Shown: piece by piece, positions 5,943 to 8,088 of the stretch | Numbering within the stretch: the stretch's first letter is position 1 | Layout: every line of letters begins with the position of its first letter | NCBI GenBank assembly: GCA_947475125.1 | Contig: CANJMX010000065.1 | Span: forward strand, 1 to 8,088 | Source of the DNA: Actinomycetota bacterium | Lineage (GTDB): Bacteria > Actinomycetota > Thermoleophilia > Miltoncostaeales > Miltoncostaeaceae | Direction: 5' to 3' | Length of the DNA stretch: 8,088 nucleotides | Notes under the pieces: generated by a model | Database searches by the model: none | The model's input: only the letters and a program-made list of their open reading frames with translations | What the model was told of the DNA's origin: nothing | Position numbers and translations under genes: made by a program

Positions 5943-7219
5943 TGGACGGGCATCCCGCGCCACCGCCACCCGTGCCCTCGCGGGCCACCGGCGGCATCCT
6001 CACGAGGCTCCATGCCATTCCCTGGTGGGGATGGCTCGGGGTACCGCTTGCTGCGTGGCTGGTGACCCGGGTACTGATCACCGGGCTCGGCGTCATTGCC
6101 AGCATCGTGCTGGGGCGCCCAGAGTTCGCACTCGACCCGTCGGTGCCCGAGTCGTTCTCGCTGCTGGGTAGCTGGGACACCACCTGGTACCTCGACATCG
6201 CTCACCGTGGGTATGCCTTCGACGTAGGCCAGGTGGGTCAGGTGTTCACCAACGTCGCCTTCTTCCCGCTGCTGCCCATGATCATGTGGGCGGCCATCTC
6301 GCTGGGGCTCAACCCGTTCTGGGTGTCGCTGGTAGTCGGCAACGGGATGTTCCTCGTTGCGCTGGTCTCGCTCTTCGCCATTACGAAGGAGCGCTTCGGG
6401 CGCGAAATGGCCGTACGCAGTACATGGGTACTGGCCCTCGCCCCGCCGGCAATCGCGGCATCAATGGCCTACACCGAGGGTATTGCGCTGGGGCTCGCCA
6501 TCGGCGCTGCCTACCTCGCGTGGCGCCAACGGTTTGTGTGGGCGGGATTTGTGGCTGCCTTTGCGGTGCTCATCCGGCCCACGGGAGTCATCATTCTGGT
6601 GCCGGTGCTCATGCTCGCGTGGGCGGCAGGCTCGGAGGGCCGCTGGCGCAGGCTCATTACCGCCGCGATTCCCACTGGCGTTATCGGGCTGTCGTATCTG
6701 GCGGTCATGCAGGTGCGTCAGGGCGGCTGGGACCTGCCACTCAAGGCGCAGGCGGCCTGGGGCAGGGGGCAGTTGGGCGTGGGCCTCTTGTCGCTCCTGC
6801 CCGACAAACTCGGCAAGGCGGTGGGCGGCCTCTTTGGCGGTGAGATGCTGGGCAGCCGCGATCTGCTGGGCAAACAGTCGCTGTCGCAACTCTCGGGCCT
6901 TACCGCTGGCGACTGGTCGGCGGTGGTGCGGGATCTGCTGTTCGGCATCCTCTACGTGGTGCTGCTCTCGGCGCTGTGGCGCAAAGAGGGCGGGCTCAAG
7001 TCGCCGTGGGTGCTCTACTCGTTTCTCATGCTTGTGGTGCCGCTCTCGAGCGGCACGGTCACCTCGCTGGCGCGCCTCGGACTCATGGCGTGGCCGCTCG
7101 CATGGCCCATGGCCGACTGGTTGGGGCACGGCCCACCGAGCCGCCGCCGCTGGGTCATCATCGCGGCGCTCGTGGCGATCATGCTGATGGTGGCCCAGTT
7201 ATCGGGCCAATCGCCCTAG
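5942..7219 (+). CDS. GT-C-type integral membrane glycosyltransferase (PIG-V/mannosyltransferase-like)
   Basis: A 425-residue polytopic membrane protein likely to move a sugar, probably mannose, from a polyprenyl-phosphate donor to an extracytoplasmic acceptor. A cytoplasmic Pro-rich N-terminus (1-24) precedes a first helix at about 30-57. The first loop carries SWDTTWYLDIAHRGY at 77-91; its Trp78-Asp79 pair is where GT-C enzymes of the PIG-V group place the catalytic aspartate. FFPLLP at 107-112, AYTEGIALGLAIG at 176-188, RPTGVIILVPV at 212-222 and SSGTVTSLARLGLMAWP at 369-385 match the order seen in bacterial PIG-V-like proteins. About nine to ten helices are countable. Start: ATG 5942 overlaps the stop of the upstream gene (TGATG), giving coupling; the open frame extends upstream to 5873, but that stretch lies inside the previous gene. 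Its stop TAG shares CTAG with the opposing serC stop. Membrane GT-C assignment is likely; sugar and acceptor are unknown. Confidence 0.75.
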   Translation: MDGHPAPPPPVPSRATGGILTRLHAIPWWGWLGVPLAAWLVTRVLITGLGVIASIVLGRPEFALDPSVPESFSLLGSWDTTWYLDIAHRGYAFDVGQVGQVFTNVAFFPLLPMIMWAAISLGLNPFWVSLVVGNGMFLVALVSLFAITKERFGREMAVRSTWVLALAPPAIAASMAYTEGIALGLAIGAAYLAWRQRFVWAGFVAAFAVLIRPTGVIILVPVLMLAWAAGSEGRWRRLITAAIPTGVIGLSYLAVMQVRQGGWDLPLKAQAAWGRGQLGVGLLSLLPDKLGKAVGGLFGGEMLGSRDLLGKQSLSQLSGLTAGDWSAVVRDLLFGILYVVLLSALWRKEGGLKSPWVLYSFLMLVVPLSSGTVTSLARLGLMAWPLAWPMADWLGHGPPSRRRWVIIAALVAIMLMVAQLSGQSP

Positions 7220-8088
7220 CCGGCCAGCGCCTCAACGACGTAGTCGATGCAGGCGGTGAGCGCACGGCAGTCATCGGGGGTGACGGCCGGGAATGTGGCC
7301 ACACGCACCTGGTTACGACCGAGCTTGCGATAGGCGTCGGTATCCACCACGCCATTGGCACGTAGGACCTTCGACACCAGCGTGGCGTCAATGCCATCGG
7401 CGAAATCGATCGTTGTCACAACCGTGCTGCGCTTGGCGGTATCGCTCACAAACGGCGACGCCCACTCACGCGACTCGGCCCAGTCGTAGATGACCCCCGA
7501 CGACTCCGCGGTGCGTGCCTGCGCCCACGCCAAGCCACCCTGCCCGTTGATCCACTCGATCTGATCGGCCAGCAGAAAGATGGTGGCGAGGGCCGGCGTG
7601 TTGTAGGTCTGGTCCTTCAGCGAGTTGTCGCGCGCAATGGTGAGGTCGAGCGACGCGGGGCACCAACGCCCCGACAGTTCATCAATGCGTGAGAGGGCGC
7701 GGGGCGAGCACGCGGCCAGCCACAAGCCTCCGTCGCTGGCGAACGCCTTCTGCGGCGACAGGTAGTAGACGTCGAACTCATTGGCATCGACCTCCATGCC
7801 GCCCGCCGCTGACGTGGCATCCACCAGCACGAGGGCGTCGCCGTCGGCGCCCGCCGGGCGCATTACGGGCATCGCCACGCCGGTGGAGGTCTCATTGTGG
7901 GTAAGGCAGTAGGCGTCCACGCCCGGTGCTGCAGTCATCTCGGGGTGCGTGCCGGGCTCGGACTCAACGACGTCCACCTGACCGACGTGCGGAGCCTCAG
8001 TGAGCGCCTGTGCGAACTTCGACGAGAACTCCCCGAACACCGCATGACGGCTGTGGTCGCGCACGAGCCGGAACCCGGCGACATCCCA
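7216..8088 (-). CDS. serC: Phosphoserine aminotransferase SerC, actinobacterial type (partial, N-terminus beyond right edge)
   Basis: A PLP enzyme of serine biosynthesis: 3-phosphohydroxypyruvate plus glutamate gives 3-phosphoserine plus 2-oxoglutarate; it may also serve the 4-phosphohydroxythreonine step of vitamin B6 synthesis. The frame is open to the window edge, giving 290 residues that begin WDVAGFRL; the mycobacterial enzyme is about 375 residues, so roughly 80 are missing. The GTG at 8064 lies inside conserved sequence and is not the start. Matches to the mycobacterial type, from memory, include GEFSSKFA, HNETSTGVA, VDATSAAGG with the PLP-pyridine Asp90, YLSPQKAFASDGGLWLA with the PLP-binding Lys114, SLKDQTYNTPALAT, RANGVVDTDAYRKLGRNQ and FPAVTPDD near the C-terminus. 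No frameshift is seen. The gene converges on the glycosyltransferase with a 3-base overlap at the stops, so its terminator, if any, must lie inside the opposing gene. Confidence 0.97.
   Translation of the reverse strand, partial: WDVAGFRLVRDHSRHAVFGEFSSKFAQALTEAPHVGQVDVVESEPGTHPEMTAAPGVDAYCLTHNETSTGVAMPVMRPAGADGDALVLVDATSAAGGMEVDANEFDVYYLSPQKAFASDGGLWLAACSPRALSRIDELSGRWCPASLDLTIARDNSLKDQTYNTPALATIFLLADQIEWINGQGGLAWAQARTAESSGVIYDWAESREWASPFVSDTAKRSTVVTTIDFADGIDATLVSKVLRANGVVDTDAYRKLGRNQVRVATFPAVTPDDCRALTACIDYVVEALAG

Noticed and set aside
5531..6205. A 224-codon minus-strand frame across the MBL-like/glycosyltransferase junction
   Set aside because: It spans two coupled plus-strand genes and has no family resemblance.
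1..8088. A new multi-gene system (defence, mobile or biosynthetic)
   Set aside because: Apart from one exported protein and one MBL-like protein, every gene belongs to a widespread housekeeping or envelope family. No transposase, integrase, repeat array or toxin-antitoxin pair is visible.

Overview
This window looks like an ordinary stretch of chromosome from a high-GC Gram-positive bacterium, most likely an actinobacterium (Actinomycetota). The reasons are the strong GC bias in third codon positions, several GTG starts, few Shine-Dalgarno sequences, a phosphoserine aminotransferase of the mycobacterial/actinobacterial type, an NhaA with a long charged cytoplasmic loop, and a GH15 enzyme of the glucoamylase/trehalase group seen in mycobacteria and relatives. 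I cannot name a genus. Coding density is very high: eight genes, two of them cut by the window edges, and no intergenic gap above about 100 bp. I see no tRNA, rRNA, IS element, CRISPR array or phage gene.

Layout. (1) Positions 1-2585, minus strand: a leftward run of nhaA (Na+/H+ antiporter), a secreted M15 metallopeptidase 10 bp downstream, then after about 95 bp a secreted protein of unknown function that runs off the left edge. The first two are probably one operon; the third may be. (2) 2643-3377, plus strand: a secreted thermonuclease with a C-terminal excalibur calcium-binding motif, divergent from nhaA across a 57-bp gap that holds a perfect 6+1+6 dyad. (3) 3379-5223, minus strand: a GH15 glycoside hydrolase that converges on the nuclease with one base between the two stop codons. 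(4) 5304-7219, plus strand: a two-gene unit, a metallo-beta-lactamase-like protein with an eroded metal site and a GT-C/PIG-V-type membrane glycosyltransferase, joined by a TGATG stop/start overlap. (5) 7216-8088, minus strand: serC, lacking its N-terminal part at the right edge. Its stop codon overlaps the stop of the glycosyltransferase within one palindromic CTAG.

The genes do not form one obvious pathway. Secreted or envelope functions dominate: a peptidoglycan peptidase, a nuclease, an antiporter, a lipid-linked sugar transferase and an unknown exported protein. serC and the GH15 enzyme are cytoplasmic metabolism. I found no convincing new defence, mobile or biosynthetic system. The items most worth a second look are the unknown exported protein with an Asp-box, the metal-site-poor MBL-like protein coupled to a glycosyltransferase, the identical octamers next to two successive start codons, and the restriction of CTAG to gene boundaries.
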